DNA of 64,000 nucleotides from Myxococcus stipitatus (GCF_038561935.1 NZ_CP102770.1:1922001-1986000), one strand, 5' to 3'; counted from the first letter of the stretch, positions 1 through 9,692 are shown. The notes: a model not told the origin generated them from the sequence alone. Numbers and translations are program-made.

Positions 1-1
1 C

Positions 2-1174
2 GGCGTCAAGGTAGAGGTGATTCCGCAGGAGTTGCTGAAGCTGCCGCTGATGCAGGGCTTCCAGGACGCGGATGACCTGCTCATCCGCACGCTGGCGGGA
101 CGCTTCACCCAGCGGCAGTACAAGGCGGGGGACACCATCGTCGAGGCGGGCAGGCCCGCGCAGGACGTGTTCCTCATCGCGCACGGCAAGGCGCAGAAGC
201 TCGCGAAGGGCAAGTACGGCGACCCTCTCGTGCTGGACACGCTGGCGGACGGTGACCACTTCGGCGACCAGGCGGTGGTGGAGCCCAACGACGTGTGGCC
301 CTTCACCGTCAAGGCCCTCACGGCCTGCACGGTGATGGCGCTGCCGCAGGACGTGTTCGAGGCGCTCATCGTGCAGTCCCCGGCGCTCAAGGCGCACGTG
401 GAGCGCTACAAGGCGAGGCTCAAGCTGCCCCAGGACAAGGCGGGCCAGGCGGCCATCCCGATGACGGCCGGCCACCACGGAGAGCCCGTCCTGCCGGGCG
501 GCTTCGTGGACTACGAGCTCAAGCCGCGCGAGTACGAGCTGAGCGTGGCGCAGACCATCCTTCGCGTGCACACCCGCGTGTCGGACATCTTCAACGACCC
601 GATGAACCAGACGCAGGAGCAGCTGCGGCTGACCATCGAGGCGCTGAAGGAGCGCAAGGAGTGGGAGCTCATCAACAACCCGGAGTTCGGCCTCCTGCAC
701 AACGCGGACCTCAAGCAGCGCATCAACACGCGCTCGGGGCCGCCGACGCCGGACGACATGGACGAGCTGGTGACGCGCCGTCGCAAGACGCGCTACTTCC
801 TGGCGCACCCGCGTGCCATCGCGGCGTTCGGCCGGGAGTGCAACAAGCGCGGCCTGTACCCGGCGGTGGTGGACGTGGGCGGGGCGAAGTTCCAGGCGTG
901 GCGCGGGGTGCCCATCCTCCCGTGCGACAAGCTGCCCATCAGCCGGGAGAACACGACGTCCATCATCGCCATGCGCACCGGGCAGGAGGACCAGGGCGTG
1001 GTGGGCCTGCACAACGCGGGCATCCCCGACGAGGTGGAGGCAAGTCTCACCGTGAAGCGCATGGCCATCAACGACCAGGCCCTCACCCAATACCTGGTGA
1101 GCACCTACTACTCCGCCGCCGTGCTCGTCCCCGACGCGCTGGGCGTGCTGGAGAACGTGGCGCTCGGCGGCTGA
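2..1174 (+). CDS. Family 2B encapsulin shell protein (5' truncated by window)
   Basis: Shell subunit of an encapsulin nanocompartment, a self-assembling HK97-fold protein cage. The reading frame is open to the first base of the window, so the true start and the N-terminal arm lie outside; a GTG at position 17 is only an internal codon. The first ~130 visible residues are a cyclic-nucleotide-binding domain (FHFGD-like GDHFGDQAV and a following beta-roll), and residues ~160-385 match the HK97 shell domain, ending [25 protein letters not shown]. This cNMP-domain insertion is the hallmark of family 2B. Known cargos of this family include terpene cyclases, polyprenyl transferases, xylulose kinase and cysteine desulfurase; none is visible here, so a cargo gene would be upstream of the window. 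An IS630 element lies 41 bp downstream. Confidence 0.92.
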   Translation, partial: GVKVEVIPQELLKLPLMQGFQDADDLLIRTLAGRFTQRQYKAGDTIVEAGRPAQDVFLIAHGKAQKLAKGKYGDPLVLDTLADGDHFGDQAVVEPNDVWPFTVKALTACTVMALPQDVFEALIVQSPALKAHVERYKARLKLPQDKAGQAAIPMTAGHHGEPVLPGGFVDYELKPREYELSVAQTILRVHTRVSDIFNDPMNQTQEQLRLTIEALKERKEWELINNPEFGLLHNADLKQRINTRSGPPTPDDMDELVTRRRKTRYFLAHPRAIAAFGRECNKRGLYPAVVDVGGAKFQAWRGVPILPCDKLPISRENTTSIIAMRTGQEDQGVVGLHNAGIPDEVEASLTVKRMAINDQALTQYLVSTYYSAAVLVPDALGVLENVALGG

Positions 1175-1215
1175 GGCGCTCCGTCGCGTGCATCATGACG
1201 ACGGGCCCGGTGCGT

Positions 1216-2407
1216 CTAGACCAAGGATCGTGAATCTCGTCCGGCCTCAGGCGGTGCGCCTGAGGTCGGCGCGGCGCAGGGCTGGACTGGCAGCGCGTTG
1301 TGCTGAGCGAGCTGCGAGGTAGGCATGCACCCGGGCCATGAGCCGGTCCATGGTGCGGCAGCGGTGATTGCGGGTGACATTGGCGTGCAGGCCGAGCCAC
1401 ACCCGCTCGATGCGATTGCCCTGAGGGCAGTAGGGCGGCGGGAAGTGGAGGACGAATCGCCCGCCGAACTGCGCGAGCGCCTTGCGCGTCTTCCTGCTGG
1501 AGTGGACGGCGGCGTTGTCGAGGACGAGGTGGATGCGGGATAGGTACTCGCCAGACTCCAGAGGAGCTGGATGAAGAGCATGCTGGCTTTGCTCCTTCCC
1601 TCCACCCACGTCAGCTTTCCCGTGCGGACATCGAGAGCTCCAGCCAGGTCGCGCTTCTGATTGTTGCCGGGCGTCACCCCCACTCGCCTGTGCCCAGGCA
1701 GACACCCATCACGTCCCACCTTGGGATTGAGATGGATGTCGACTTCGTCCACAGGGAGAACGGGTTCCTTGGAAGGGCCGTACACCTCGAGACACCTCAA
1801 CTCGTGGAGCCGACGGCGTCGCCTCCAGCCGGGCCCAGGGCACTCGACGATGGGCCAGGCCGCCTTGAGCCGGGCGCCGAGCGAGGCGAGCGCGCGCCCC
1901 ATGGTGGCAACCGACACGCGCACCAGGCCCCGGCGGGCCAGCTCCTGGCACAGCAGCTCCCGAGTCCAGGTCGGACGACACCAGCCCCAATCCTCGGGCG
2001 TCCCCGCCAGCACTCGCACCAGACGCTCGCGAAACCGCTCATCTCCTCCTATCCCGAAGGGCTCGCCGACCACCTTCCCGGTAGCGGCGGACAGCGCCCA
2101 CCACTGTCGAGGTCGCGCACTCCAATGCCCGGGCGACGGCGTGGCACGAAGCGCCTCGCCCCACAGCCGCCACGGCCATGCATCTGCGGTAGGTGAGCGG
2201 GCAGCCACTCCTGGCTGCCCACCGAAGCAGCACTTGCCGCTGCTTTCTCTTCAACCACTGCCTGCCTTTGCCCTCGGGCAGGGCCTTCTCGCTCTCAGGT
2301 CTTCTGCGCACACGGAGCCGAACGAGAGGTGCTCCTGCTCCCTCTTCCCGCTCCGCTCGGGCCCGCTTGCCTCTCTGCCTGAGCGCGAATCACGACCCTC
2401 GGTCTAG
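1216..2407 (-). mobile_element. IS630-family insertion sequence, about 1.19 kb
   Basis: Both ends carry imperfect inverted repeats: CTAGACCAAGGATCGTGAAT at 1216 and, read on the minus strand from 2407, CTAGACCGAGGGTCGTGATT. Both ends lie at a CTAG, consistent with the TA target duplication of IS630-Tc1 elements. The transposase inside is spread over three reading frames. The element sits directly after the encapsulin gene and directly after the stop of the membrane-protein gene on the other side. A related solitary end lies at 5253-5289. Confidence 0.85.
1247..2311 (-). pseudogene. IS630 transposase, broken into three frames
   Basis: The N-terminal winged-helix part (2311 to 2039) has the typical RYREGGRRALRDRRR motif and ends at a TGA. 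The middle part continues in a second frame (DYGW/RPTWTRELL-like ...EDWGWCRPTWTRELL, then the first catalytic Asp in LPVDEVDIHLN) to about 1555. The C-terminal catalytic part (IHLVLDNAAVHSSRK...PPPYCPQGNRIERVW) is in a third frame to 1247. The first switch, near AGGAGATGAG at about 2040, could be a programmed frameshift as in some IS630 members. The second, near CCTATCCCGCATCC at about 1545, looks like a one-base deletion. It is probably inactive unless the second shift is a sequencing error. Confidence 0.8.
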
Positions 2408-2444
2408 CGGAGCGCGACGACTGAGGCGCAAGCGGTTTGGCTGC

Positions 2445-3098
2445 CTAGCTCGGCACCGCCGACTCGGCCCCGGGCAGTCGCGACGGCATGCCCCACCGCA
2501 CGACGACGCCGACCATCAGCAGGGACGCGGCGACGTACCACGTGTGTTTCCACTCCCAGTGGTTCGCCACGGACAGCCACGCATAGAAGATGGCGACGTG
2601 GACGCCGTTCCACGCCACAAGCAGCACCGATTGTGTCGAACACCGCGCACCGCGGAAGCGCCACGCGAGCGCCATGCCGAGAAGAGCGAAGGCGATGGCC
2701 TCCGTGGCCATCTGCCCAAGGCTGCCGTTCGGGTGGTCGTAGTAGGTGTCGCAGTTCGGGTCGCTCTGCATGCCGATGCCGACCGCCATGAGGACCGCGA
2801 GGTGGGGCAGGAACTGCCATGTCGCGACCGCGCGCCACCGGAAGCTCAGTGCGAGGGCCACGTTCATCCACAGCAGCAGGTTCGCCTTCGTGTAGAAGAA
2901 GATGTTGCTCCGCCCCCAGTCGCAGCCGCCCTCCATGAAGAGCGCCATGCCCTCGTCACACAGCGGGCCGGGGGGCAGGGACAGGAGCAGACCCGTCGCG
3001 CACGTCGAGAGGAACATCGCCGGCACGACGAGTACGGCGAGGAGCGCGAGGCGAGCCTGAGCGGTCCGGGGCCTGGAAGGCTTGGCGTCGAGGAGCAC
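2445..3098 (-). CDS. Hypothetical integral membrane protein
   Basis: A 217-residue protein with about five hydrophobic segments (first at residues ~18-42, then ~72-90, ~95-110, ~130-150, ~160-180 and ~185-203) and several cysteines in the first external loop (LCDEGMALFMEGGCDW). The only plausible start is the GTG at 3098, with AAGGTG about 6 bases upstream. I do not recognise a family. It is monocistronic here: IS630 abuts its 3' side and a truncated IS3 element lies 5' of it. It is likely a real gene because the hydrophobic pattern is coherent and the codon third positions are strongly G/C. Confidence 0.6.
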   Translation of the reverse strand: MLLDAKPSRPRTAQARLALLAVLVVPAMFLSTCATGLLLSLPPGPLCDEGMALFMEGGCDWGRSNIFFYTKANLLLWMNVALALSFRWRAVATWQFLPHLAVLMAVGIGMQSDPNCDTYYDHPNGSLGQMATEAIAFALLGMALAWRFRGARCSTQSVLLVAWNGVHVAIFYAWLSVANHWEWKHTWYVAASLLMVGVVVRWGMPSRLPGAESAVPS

Positions 3099-3344
3099 CG
3101 CAGCACCTTATCGCGTTTCCACGGCCCGCTCGCCTCACACTACTGCGTCAGGGGAGGCCGAAGAGGAGATGGGTGGGTAGGCCCTCATTGCATTGGCCGC
3201 CATCGGCCCCACTCATGAATCGGGTACGGCTCGCCATGGCGCGAGTGATTGCCTCTGGGTGGCCACGCTGCCCCACTTGCCACCGCACCAACCTCCACCA
3301 TGCCTCACGTCGCCTGCCCGGCCTCCCCGTCCAGCCATCGGGCA

Positions 3345-3375
3345 GGAGACGACCTTCAAGAAGCGCGGGTCTTCG
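3345..3375 (+). repeat. Interspersed repeat, copy A (left end only)
   Basis: Contains the shared core GACGACCTTCAAGAAGCGCG followed by GGTCTTCG. The same core occurs at 5132, 21347 and 25501, and in a deleted form at 12546. Here it is joined directly to a truncated IS3 orfA, so only the first ~30 bp of the repeat remain. Confidence 0.7.
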
Positions 3376-3677
3376 CTCCACCCGCAGCTGGCGCACCTCG
3401 CGCCGCAACTGGGCGAGTTCCTCCTTCTCACCCGTCGTCAGCGCCCCGGACGGCCCCTGGCCCGCGTCCGTTCGCGACTGCCTCATCCAGGTCTCCAGCG
3501 CGCTGCGAGTCTGGTCCAGGTCCTTGGCCACCTGCGCCCGGGACTTGCCCTCTTCCAGCACCATCTTCACGGCCCGGGTTTGGAACTCGGGCGTGTACTT
3601 CTTGCTCTCGCGTCTCGGCATCGTGGACATCCTTCGGCCACCTCATCTCCGGTGTCCACAAAACCCGGGGAGGCTCA
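3376..3677 (-). pseudogene. Truncated IS3-family orfA with one IS end
   Basis: Residues 1 to ~85 of an IS3 OrfA (YTPEF..RAVKMVLEEGKSRAQVAKDL, a helix-turn-helix) are nearly identical to the complete copy at 20339-20647. The copy stops at 3376 where it meets the interspersed repeat. The outer IS end, reading TGAGCCTCCCCGGGTTTTGT on the minus strand, is intact at 3677. OrfB and the other end are missing, so this is a dead remnant. Confidence 0.85.
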
Positions 3678-3784
3678 GCAACTCGACTGCAGGTCACGCC
3701 GACCATCTGGACTCCAGTTACTGGGTGGCACTAGTATCATACGTCAGAATTCGACAAACCACGCACTCGAGCCGAGTAGCCCCA

Positions 3785-5068
3785 ATGCGCTCAACGACAG
3801 GCTGGATGACGGGACTGGCAGGCGGGGCGATGTTGGCTATCACCCTGGGGGGATGCTTCACCTCACAGGAAGTGGACGGCGCGGACAGCCCTCCTGGGAC
3901 GAAGCTCGTCCGGAGTTATCAGTTAGTGCCGGGCCTGGGCGATGAGACCCTCTATACGCTCCGTGCGGAAGGCTACGAGCCCTTGCGGGTGACCTGCTCA
4001 AAAGGAGAGGGAAAGATCGCTGAGTCTCCCGACAAGAGCCGCCTGGCCTTCTGGTGCGGGGAGAGCAAGTGGCGCGTGGTGTACAAGGTCAAAGGAAAGC
4101 TCCTCGAGGAGTGTCCCCCATATGCGATGGGGAGCACGTTGAACTGGGGCGCGGCCAAGGACTTCAAGGCCGCAGCGCCGGAGCTGGTCCGCTGCACGAG
4201 ATTCTCGAACGTCTCTCAGCTCTACCGGCAGGTGGCCACAGAGGCCGAGTTGCGCGAGTTCTTCGTTCAATCATTTGGGATGACGGAGCGGATCGGCGCG
4301 AACAAGGACGTCGTCTATTGGGATGATGCCTGGCTGAACGAACTCTTCGCGGCATCCGAATCCTTTCAAAGACAGGTGCGTGAAGGCCTCAAGGTTCGCT
4401 TCTCTCGTCCAGGCAGCGTCGTGGACGCTTCCGCACTGACGGCCCTCCTGTCGATGCTCGGCGCGACCAAGGAGACGGAGCCCCTGCTGCACTCCCTCTT
4501 CTTGCGGACCGTGGCCCAGGAGCCCCGCGCGCATTCGCTGGCGTCCGCCATGGCCTGGGTGCATCATAAATTGGGGGACGCCGTCGCCACGCGTTATGCT
4601 TGTGAGGCCATGGCCCTGCACTCGCTCCACGCACCAGGGCTCCTCTTGCTGGCGCGCTCCCAGAAGCCTTGTGAGTCCTTTGATGACTATGTGGCTTCCG
4701 CACTGAACGAGCCCTCCTTGCTTTGCAATCCCCACATCCAATGCAAGGGGACGGAGTGCGAGGTGGCCTACCGCATCACGGAGCCCATGCCGCACGAGTT
4801 GACCCAGGCGGAGTGGGAGCAAGTCGTCGTCCTGGCGGCCGTCCAGCGCAAGCAAGTTCCCGCTTGGTTTCCTCGGGCTATCCGGCGTCGGGAGTATGTG
4901 GTGGAGATGCCACAGTCGCCGTCCTGTACTGAGGCGAAGCCAGGCACGCCTTGCGCATGCCAGGTCAAGGTATGTGAGCAAGTCGGTCCCACAGCAGAGC
5001 AGACACTGGTGGGGTGTACGCTGAAGTTCGATGACAAGGGGAGGCGCATCCAAGTCCTGGCCCCGTGA
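3785..5068 (+). CDS. Hypothetical lipoprotein
   Basis: A 427-residue protein. The start chosen is the ATG at 3785 because it gives a clean lipoprotein signal: a hydrophobic stretch ending LAITLGGC, with Cys at about residue 23 as the lipidation site. The frame stays open upstream into the IS3 remnant, but those codons are not protein-like. The mature part is Cys-rich near the C-terminus (CTEAKPGTPCACQVKVCEQ), suggesting disulphides, and contains a helical middle region with tetratricopeptide-like character (SLASAMAWVHHKLGDAVATR). Likely envelope- or periplasm-located in a myxobacterium. The family is unrecognised. Confidence 0.7.
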   Translation: MRSTTGWMTGLAGGAMLAITLGGCFTSQEVDGADSPPGTKLVRSYQLVPGLGDETLYTLRAEGYEPLRVTCSKGEGKIAESPDKSRLAFWCGESKWRVVYKVKGKLLEECPPYAMGSTLNWGAAKDFKAAAPELVRCTRFSNVSQLYRQVATEAELREFFVQSFGMTERIGANKDVVYWDDAWLNELFAASESFQRQVREGLKVRFSRPGSVVDASALTALLSMLGATKETEPLLHSLFLRTVAQEPRAHSLASAMAWVHHKLGDAVATRYACEAMALHSLHAPGLLLLARSQKPCESFDDYVASALNEPSLLCNPHIQCKGTECEVAYRITEPMPHELTQAEWEQVVVLAAVQRKQVPAWFPRAIRRREYVVEMPQSPSCTEAKPGTPCACQVKVCEQVGPTAEQTLVGCTLKFDDKGRRIQVLAP

Positions 5069-5131
5069 CGCCTGCCTCTCTAAGACGACTTCGCGATGAT
5101 GGCCTGAAGCGATGCATCTCGGCCCCACGCG

Positions 5132-5238
5132 TGGAGACGACCTTCAAGAAGCGAGGGTCTTCGAGCCACCCGAGCGCGGAGAAGCACGGGGTGGGAGGGC
5201 CGCGCAGGGGCGCTCGCGGCGCCGAGAACGAGCGACAG
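5132..5238 (+). repeat. Interspersed repeat, copy B
   Basis: Carries the left boundary GTGGAGACGACCTTCAAGAA and about 105 bp of the consensus, through the GGAGGGCCGCGCAGGGGCGC segment to AACGAGCGACAGG. It then breaks off a few bases before a solitary IS630 end. The 414 bp between the lipoprotein and the hydrolase gene contains only this repeat and that IS end; I see no gene in it. Confidence 0.75.
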
Positions 5239-5252
5239 GAGAACTCGACGCG

Positions 5253-5289
5253 GCCTGAGGCCGGACGAGATTCACGAGCCTTGGTTTGG
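5253..5289 (+). repeat. Solitary IS630 terminal repeat
   Basis: The stretch beginning GCCTGAGGCCGGACGAGATT and ending CTTGGTTTGG matches, with about five mismatches over 37 bases, the reverse complement of the left end of the IS630 element at 1216. No transposase remains here, so it is a solo end left by deletion or a non-autonomous derivative. Confidence 0.7.
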
Positions 5290-5482
5290 TACGCAGTCTC
5301 CCGTGAAGAAATGCAGCCAGCGCGAAATTCTGGGCGCCATGTGCTGACGAAGTGCCGACTTGGCTCAAGGAGTGCCTGTGCTTCGCACCATCTAGAGAAT
5401 CGATATGGACCATCACTAGTTTGCTGATTGCGGCGACGTTGGGGGCAAGTGAAGGTGCTGCCATTCCACGGAAGGGCATCCC

Positions 5483-6139
5483 ATGGCGACCGCGACCGCA
5501 GCCCCTGGCAAGACGCTTCTCAATCCTGGCGACCACACGCTGATCTTCATCGACTTCCAGCCGCAGATGGCGTTTGCGACGCATTCGATTCACGCGAATC
5601 AGTTGCGCACTCATGTGTCGCTCATCGCTGGAGCGGCGCGAGTGTTCAACGTATCGAGAATCCTCACCACCGTCGCGGCGAAGTCGTTCTCCGGCCCGAT
5701 GTTCACCGAGCTCAAGCACGCGTTTCCGGAAGACGAGGTCATCGACCGGACCTCGATGAATACCTGGGAAGACCCCCACATCGCCGAGCGTGTCAACGCC
5801 ATCGGCAAGTCACGCATCGTCCTGGCGGGCCTCTGGACATCGGTGTGCATTGTCGGTCCCGCGCTTTCGGCCCTGGACCAGGGCTTCGAGGTCTATGTCA
5901 TCGCGGATGCGTGTGGTGACGTCTCCGCGGAGGCGCATGAGCAGGCGATGGCGCGCATGATTCAAGCGGGTGTGCGTCCGATGACGTCGCTCCAGTACCT
6001 GCTCGAGCTGCAGCGCGACTGGGCTCGGAGCAAGACGTACGACGCCGTCGTGAGCGTCGCGAAGGAGTCGGGTGGCGCCTACGGCATCGGCCTGCTCTAC
6101 GCGAAGACGATGTTTGGCGGTGGTGAGGGTGGTCACTGA
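5483..6139 (+). CDS. Isochorismatase-family cysteine hydrolase (YcaC-like)
   Basis: A 218-residue single-domain hydrolase, normal length for the YcaC branch of the isochorismatase fold. The acid of the active site is seen in IFIDFQPQM (Asp24) and the nucleophile in GLWTSVCIVG (Cys122), followed by the family's ALSALDQGFEVYVIADACG and the C-terminal QRDWARSKTYDAVVSV segment typical of YcaC proteins. The substrate is not predictable; relatives hydrolyse small amides. First gene of a co-directional set with XapX (18 bp gap) and an amidohydrolase, so it probably shares a transcript and perhaps an amide-degrading pathway with them. Confidence 0.9.
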   Translation: MATATAAPGKTLLNPGDHTLIFIDFQPQMAFATHSIHANQLRTHVSLIAGAARVFNVSRILTTVAAKSFSGPMFTELKHAFPEDEVIDRTSMNTWEDPHIAERVNAIGKSRIVLAGLWTSVCIVGPALSALDQGFEVYVIADACGDVSAEAHEQAMARMIQAGVRPMTSLQYLLELQRDWARSKTYDAVVSVAKESGGAYGIGLLYAKTMFGGGEGGH

Positions 6140-6157
6140 ACCACCGGCGCGCCGCTC

Positions 6158-6427
6158 ATGAAAATCTATCTCGTGTCGATTTGCGCCGGGGCGCTGGTCG
6201 GTTGTATCTACGGCCTGCTGGGGGTTCGTTCTCCGGCGCCGCCGCTCGTCGCTCTGGCGGGGCTGCTGGGAATCCTGCTCGGAGAGCAGCTCGTGCCGGT
6301 CGGGCGCCGGCTGCTTCGCCGTGAGCCCCTCACCGCGGCGTGGGTCTCCGAGGAATGTGTTCCGAAGGTCACCGGTGTGTCCCCCTCTCCCCCGGCGGAC
6401 ATGCCACCCTCTAGCCCCCATCCCTGA
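6158..6427 (+). CDS. XapX domain protein
   Basis: An 89-residue protein whose first 60 residues form the two hydrophobic segments of the XapX family (MKIYLVSICAGALVGCIYGL and APPLVALAGLLGILLGEQ), an inner-membrane domain of unknown role. The C-terminal ~30 residues are Pro/Ser-rich. It lies between the cysteine hydrolase and the amidohydrolase (13 bp gap), an order often seen for XapX genes next to YcaC-like hydrolases and YtcJ-like amidohydrolases. It may be an accessory transport or scaffold component of that operon; this is inference. Confidence 0.85.
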   Translation: MKIYLVSICAGALVGCIYGLLGVRSPAPPLVALAGLLGILLGEQLVPVGRRLLRREPLTAAWVSEECVPKVTGVSPSPPADMPPSSPHP

Positions 6428-6440
6428 ACGGACTCGTCCC

Positions 6441-8285
6441 ATGCCCCCCGATTTGATTCTGCACCACGGCCGGTTCACCACCCTGCGGCGGGGCGCCTCG
6501 GAGGCCGAAGCCGTCGCCATCACGGACGGCCGGTTCTCCGCGGTGGGGACGGCCAGTGACATCCTCAAGACGCGAGGGGCGGGCACCCGGGTGCTCGACC
6601 TGGGCGGCCGCCGTGTTGTGCCAGGACTCATCGACAGTCATACCCACCTCATCCGCGGGGGGCTCAACTACAACCTCGAGCTGCGCTGGGACGGCGTCCG
6701 GTCGCTCGCGGATGCGATGCGGATGCTGCGTCAGCAGGTGGCCATCACGCCCGCCCCTCAGTGGGTGCGGGTGGTGGGGGGCTTCACCGAGCTCCAGTTC
6801 GCCGAGCGACGCCTGCCGACACTCGAGGAGTTGAACGTCGTCGCACCCGAGACGCCGGTCTTCATCCTCCACCTCTACGACCGCGCCCTGCTCAACGGCG
6901 CGGCGCTCCGCGCGTGTGGTTACACCCGGGACACCCCGAACCCGCCCGGAGGCGAAATCCAGCGGGACCGGCATGGGAATCCCACGGGACTCCTGCTCGC
7001 GAAGCCCAACGCGCAGTTGCTCTATGCGACCCTGGCGAAGGGCCCGAAGCTGCCTCGAGAGTATCAGGAGAACTCGACCCGCCACTTCATGCGGGAGTTG
7101 AACCGCCTGGGCATCACGGGCGTCATCGACGCGGGCGGTGGCTTCCAGAACTACCCCGACGACTACGCTGTCGTGCAGAAGCTCGCCGACGCGGGTGAGC
7201 TCACGCTGCGCATCGCCTACAACCTGTTCACGCAGAACAAGGGCGCGGAGGTCGCCGACTTCCGCTCCTGGACGAAGCAGGTCCAGCCCGGACAGGGGAG
7301 CGAGCACTTCCGCCACAATGGCGCCGGAGAGATGCTTGTCTTCTCCGCCGCGGACTTCGAGGACTTCCGCGAACCGCGACCGGAGCTGCCGGAAGGCATG
7401 GAGTGGGAGCTGGAAGAAGTCGTCCGATTGCTGGTCGAACACCGTTGGCCATGGCGCCTGCACGCGACCTACGACGAGAGCATCTCGCGCGCCCTGGATG
7501 TCTTTGAACGGGTCAACCGGGAGATGCCCTTCCAGGGGTTGCACTGGTTCTTCGACCACGCGGAGACCATCTCCGCGCGGAACATCGACCGCATCGCGGC
7601 GCTCGGTGGAGGCATCGCGGTGCAGCACCGGATGGCTTATCAGGGCGAGTACTTCGTGGAGCGATATGGCGCGGCGGCCGCGGCCCAGACGCCGCCTATT
7701 GCCCGCATGCTCGCCGCTGGTGTCCCTGTGGGCGCTGGGACGGATGCCACGCGGGTCGCCTCCTATAACCCTTGGGTCTGTCTGGCGTGGCTGGTCACTG
7801 GCAAGACGGTCGCGGGGACGCCGCTCTCCAGAGAGGACGCGCTGCTCGACCGGGAGACCGCGTTGCGGCTCTGGACCGAGGGCAACACCTGGTTCTCCTC
7901 GGAGTCCGGCAGGAAGGGGCAGCTCGCGGTGGGGCAGCTCGCGGACCTCGCCGTGCTTTCGGCGGACTACTTCAGCGTGCCCGCGGATGCGATTGCCCAA
8001 CTGGAGTCCGTGCTCACGATTCTTGGAGGCAAGGTCGTGCACGGCACCGGAGGCTTCGCGGAGCTTGCTCCTTCGCTGCCTCAGGCGATGCCGGACTGGT
8101 CGCCGGTGCGGAGCTTCGGTGGGGCCGCCCAGGCCGCCGCGCGAGTCGCGATGGCAGCACCTCATGCGCCCCACGCCGCGTGTGGAGTGCATGCCCATGG
8201 CTCCGCGGCATGGCAACGGCCGGTGCCCGTCGCGGAGGACCCGACGTTCTGGGGGCTCCTGGGCTGCGCCTGCTGGGCGTTCTGA
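6441..8285 (+). CDS. Amidohydrolase family protein (YtcJ-like)
   Basis: A 614-residue metal-dependent hydrolase of the amidohydrolase superfamily. The metal-binding HxH motif is in GLIDSHTHLIRGG (His67 and His69), with later metal or catalytic residues in the LHATYDE, FDHAET, QHRMAYQGEYF and AGTDATRVASYNPW segments. The N-terminal AITDGRFSAVGT and C-terminal GQLADLAVLSADYFSVP form the composite beta sandwich. The start is the ATG at 6441, 13 bp after XapX; the longer in-frame extension would overlap XapX. The substrate is unknown; the neighbouring cysteine hydrolase suggests amide or imide catabolism. The C-terminal ~50 residues are rich in His, Ala and Cys (HAPHAACGVHAHG), unusual for the family. 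Confidence 0.9.
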   Translation: MPPDLILHHGRFTTLRRGASEAEAVAITDGRFSAVGTASDILKTRGAGTRVLDLGGRRVVPGLIDSHTHLIRGGLNYNLELRWDGVRSLADAMRMLRQQVAITPAPQWVRVVGGFTELQFAERRLPTLEELNVVAPETPVFILHLYDRALLNGAALRACGYTRDTPNPPGGEIQRDRHGNPTGLLLAKPNAQLLYATLAKGPKLPREYQENSTRHFMRELNRLGITGVIDAGGGFQNYPDDYAVVQKLADAGELTLRIAYNLFTQNKGAEVADFRSWTKQVQPGQGSEHFRHNGAGEMLVFSAADFEDFREPRPELPEGMEWELEEVVRLLVEHRWPWRLHATYDESISRALDVFERVNREMPFQGLHWFFDHAETISARNIDRIAALGGGIAVQHRMAYQGEYFVERYGAAAAAQTPPIARMLAAGVPVGAGTDATRVASYNPWVCLAWLVTGKTVAGTPLSREDALLDRETALRLWTEGNTWFSSESGRKGQLAVGQLADLAVLSADYFSVPADAIAQLESVLTILGGKVVHGTGGFAELAPSLPQAMPDWSPVRSFGGAAQAAARVAMAAPHAPHAACGVHAHGSAAWQRPVPVAEDPTFWGLLGCACWAF

Positions 8286-8293
8286 GCGAGCGG

Positions 8294-9692
8294 ATGCGGG
8301 GAGTCTTCATGCTGCGTGGTTCGCGGAGCGCATGCCTGCTCCTCCTCTTCGGGGTGCTTGCCGTGTCGCGGGGGAGCCGGGCGGAGGACGGCCCCTCGCC
8401 GCGCGTCGCGCCACGGGACGCCGCGAGCCACCCTCCTGAGGACGGCACAGAGCCCTCCCTCCGGCCCGACGAGGACCCGTTCGACCGTGTCAAGAACATC
8501 CCGCTCGGAGAGCAGGTGTCCCTCTCGCTTGGAGGTCAGCATCGGCTCCGCTACGAGCTGACGGAGGGCCTGGCCGGTCCGATGCCCGAGAGCGTCCTGT
8601 TCTCGCGCAACCTGTTGCACGTCGATGCCCATGCGGGGCCCTTTCGGGCCTTCATCCAGTGGGGAGGACACTACGCGCTCGGCGCGCCGCCCCGAGATGA
8701 ACCGCCCGGGAGTGACCTGTTCGACGTGCAGCAGGCCTTCGTCGAGTGGGCCGCCACCTTCCGAGACGTCCAGTTCGTGGCCCGGGTGGGTCGCCAGGAG
8801 ATGGCGCTGGGGTCAACGCGCTGGGTGGGCATCCGGGATGGAACCAATGTCCGCCAGGCGTTCGACATCGCCCGTCTCACGCTCACGGGAGCGGACTGGA
8901 GCGTGGAGGGGTTCGGGGGGGGGCGTGCCCTTGCTCGAACGTGGCGTCCTCGACGATGCGCCGTCGGCACGGCATCCGTTCTGGGGCGTCCACGCGACCG
9001 TGGCGGTCCTGCCGGGTGAGCTGTTCTCGGTTGAGACCTTCTACTTGGGGCGCGGTCGTCCTTCGGTGACCTATGGGGATGTGGACGGACGGGAAGTGCG
9101 CCATGCCTTCGGCGTGCGAGTCTTTGGGCAGACCGAGGGAGGGTTCGAGTACATCGGGCACGCGCTCGCGCAGTTCGGCACGGTGGGCGATGCTCGGATC
9201 CTGGCGTGGGGGCTGGCCGGTGGACTGTGGCAGCGGTTGCCCTTCGCGCCGCTGCGGCTGGGCGTGCGAGCAGACGCGCTGAGTGGGGATGGCCGCGCCG
9301 ACGATGGGCGGGTCTCCACCTTCCATCCGTACTTCCCGAACCAGACCTTCTTCAGTGCGCTGCCGTTGTTCTACCCGTCGAACCTCTTTGAAGTGCATCC
9401 GCTCGTCCAGTGGGAGCTCGACGCCGTCACGATGGAGGCGGGCTGCGTCTTCTTCTTCCGGCAGTCGGTCCATGACGCCGTCTACACGGCGCCAGGAGGC
9501 ATCCTCGTGCCGCCCTCGGTTTCAGATGCGCGGTACACGGGCGCGCAGCTCTCGGTGTCGCTCGGGTATCGCGTCACGCGCCACTTCACCTTCAGCACCG
9601 AGTACTCGCACGTCGCCGCTGGGCCCTCGCTGCGGGCCGTCACAGGAGGGGACGTCGACTTCCTGGGGACCTGGACGACCTTCACCTACTGA
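8294..9692 (+). pseudogene. Alginate-export-type outer-membrane porin, frameshifted in a G9 tract
   Basis: Begins with a signal peptide (MRGVFMLRGSRSACLLLLFG, cleaved after GSRA) and reads as an alginate-export/porin-like beta barrel (SLGGQHRLRYELTEG, QWGGHYALG, VQQAFVEWAATFRDVQFVARVGRQEM). After FGGG, at the nine-G tract 8915-8923, the barrel continues in the +1-shifted frame (GVPLLERGVLDDAPS to the final FLGTWTTFTY). Removing one G would restore a single ~465-residue protein. Either a disrupted gene, a homopolymer sequencing error, or a phase-variable tract. Co-directional with the preceding hydrolases (8 bp gap), it could be their uptake porin. Confidence 0.75.

Noticed and set aside
6411..8216. 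A 601-codon minus-strand open frame opposite the amidohydrolase
   Set aside because: Shadow frame; metal-binding motifs are all on the plus strand.
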